The translations under genes were made by a program, and so were the position numbers. The notes beneath the pieces were generated by a model. The model was given only the letters and a program-made list of their open reading frames with translations, made no database searches and was not told the origin of the DNA. Shown here in pieces: positions 13,605 through 14,330 of a stretch of 14,330 bases of DNA; the first letter of the stretch is position 1, and every line of letters begins with the position of its first letter. Location: contig JAPLWZ010000179.1 of NCBI GenBank assembly GCA_026396335.1, positions 1-14,330 on the forward strand. Reading direction: 5' to 3'. The DNA comes from Microcaldota archaeon (GTDB taxonomy: Archaea > Micrarchaeota > Micrarchaeia > Anstonellales > Anstonellaceae).

Positions 13605-14330
13605 ATGGCAATAAAGGTTGGCGTAAATGGATTCGGCCGCATCGGCAAGCTTGTCGTCCGCGCGGCGTTCGAGCGCGGGTTTGTGGGCAAGAAGTTCGAC
13701 ATAGTTGCGATAAACGACACGCACGACCCGAAGCTTTCCGCGCACCTGTTCAAGTACGACTCAACGCAGGGCAGGTTTTCCGGCACGGTAAAGGGCGAAC
13801 CGGGCAAGCTCACGGTAAACGATCACGAAATGACAGTTGTTTCCTCCCGCGACCCTGCCACGCTCAACTGGGGCGGCATGGGCGTTGACCTTGTGCTTGA
13901 GTGCACAGGCGCATTCACTGACAGAGCTGGCTCAAGCAAGCACCTGCAGGCAGGCGCAAAAAAAGTCCTCATTTCCGCGCCCTGCAAAGGCGGCGAGGCA
14001 GATGCGACAATAGTGCTTGGTGTCAACGACGAGAAATACGACAAGAAAAAGCACAACATAGTCTCAATTGGCTCATGCACCACAAACTGCCTTGCGCCGG
14101 TCGCAAAAACCCTTGATGACAATTTCGGGATAGAGAGCGGCTTCATGACAACCTGCCACGCATACACAAACGACCAGCTCATACTTGATGCGAACCACAA
14201 GGACTTCCGCCGAGCCCGCGCAGGCGCAGTGAACATCATTCCAACATCGACAGGCGCCGCAAAGGCGATTGGCGAAGTCATCCCGAAACTAAAAGGAAGG
14301 CTGGATGGGCTCGCACTTCGAGTTCCAATC
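13605..14330 (+). CDS. gapA: Glyceraldehyde-3-phosphate dehydrogenase, class I (bacterial/eukaryotic type), partial
   Basis: Phosphorylating GAPDH of glycolysis/gluconeogenesis, converting glyceraldehyde 3-phosphate to 1,3-bisphosphoglycerate. The first 242 residues are present and the gene runs off the window (a full protein is about 330-340). Visible are the Rossmann start VNGFGRIG (7-14), an acidic residue (Asp38 in AINDT) usually linked with NAD rather than NADP use, the active-site block GSCTTNC (157-162, Cys158), the partner His185 in TTCHAYTND, and the class I segment RRARAGAVNIIPTSTGAAKA (203-221). Most archaea use the unrelated-looking class II GAPDH, so a class I enzyme suggests acquisition from bacteria, as known in haloarchaea and some DPANN lineages. 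Codon use looks like its neighbours, so any transfer is not recent. The ATG follows GAGGTG. Confidence 0.95.
   Translation, partial: MAIKVGVNGFGRIGKLVVRAAFERGFVGKKFDIVAINDTHDPKLSAHLFKYDSTQGRFSGTVKGEPGKLTVNDHEMTVVSSRDPATLNWGGMGVDLVLECTGAFTDRAGSSKHLQAGAKKVLISAPCKGGEADATIVLGVNDEKYDKKKHNIVSIGSCTTNCLAPVAKTLDDNFGIESGFMTTCHAYTNDQLILDANHKDFRRARAGAVNIIPTSTGAAKAIGEVIPKLKGRLDGLALRVPI

Noticed and set aside
1..14330. CRISPR arrays, insertion sequences, attachment sites, inteins
   Set aside because: No regularly spaced direct repeats, transposase or integrase genes, tRNA-flanking repeats, or intein motifs within PolB were seen.

Overview
The window looks archaeal. It encodes an archaeal RecJ/GAN-type DHH nuclease, a family B replicative DNA polymerase with a C-terminal PIP box, SRP54, the tRNA pseudouridine synthase Pus10, a FlaK/PibD-type A24 preflagellin/prepilin peptidase and a FlaI/PilB-like secretion ATPase. 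Several genes have TATA-like boxes about 25 nt before the start codon, as expected for leaderless archaeal mRNAs. A bacterial-type (class I) GAPDH, an aspartate dehydrogenase and many small orphan proteins would suit a DPANN-type archaeon (Diapherotrites or Micrarchaeota-like). That lineage call is inference and cannot be fixed without rRNA or trees.

Layout. 1-1779 (minus): a run of a small HExxH metallopeptidase, L-aspartate dehydrogenase (nadX) and a xylose-isomerase-like TIM-barrel protein. The TIM-barrel gene is interrupted by an in-frame UAG at codon 22 and runs off the window. 1801-1810: one TATA-like element that can serve both this run and the divergent RecJ-like gene (1841-3157, plus). 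3160-5541 (minus): a 793-residue secretion ATPase, convergent with the nuclease, 2 bp between stop codons. 5592-5972 (minus): an orphan gene. 6128-6343 (minus): a 71-residue protein made of two copies of a 'GKDGYV' repeat. 6386-6442: a large dyad centred on a palindromic TATA box, between that small gene and a candidate 35-codon ORF (6474-6581). SRP54 follows at 6620-7945. 8039-8779 (minus): a protein with three tandem excisionase/MerR-like winged-helix repeats, convergent with SRP54. Pus10 (9033-10169) and the A24 peptidase (10202-11089) run on the plus strand. DNA polymerase B (11114-13555) is on minus, and a partial GAPDH (13605 to the window end) diverges from it.

Working together. The ATPase and the A24 peptidase are two core parts of an archaeal type IV pilus/archaellum machine; no membrane platform (FlaJ/TadC) or pilin is in the window. 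RecJ-like nuclease and PolB belong to replication/repair, Pus10 and SRP54 to translation and protein targeting, NadX to de novo NAD synthesis and GAPDH to central carbon metabolism. Apart from the minus-strand 1-1779 run, genes appear mostly as single transcription units with their own promoters.

The signals most worth a second look are the in-frame UAG in the TIM-barrel gene, the dyad around the bidirectional TATA at 6386-6442 with the small ORF beside it, and the triple winged-helix protein. I see no CRISPR array, insertion sequence, tRNA or rRNA, and no gene-free stretch longer than 300 bases.
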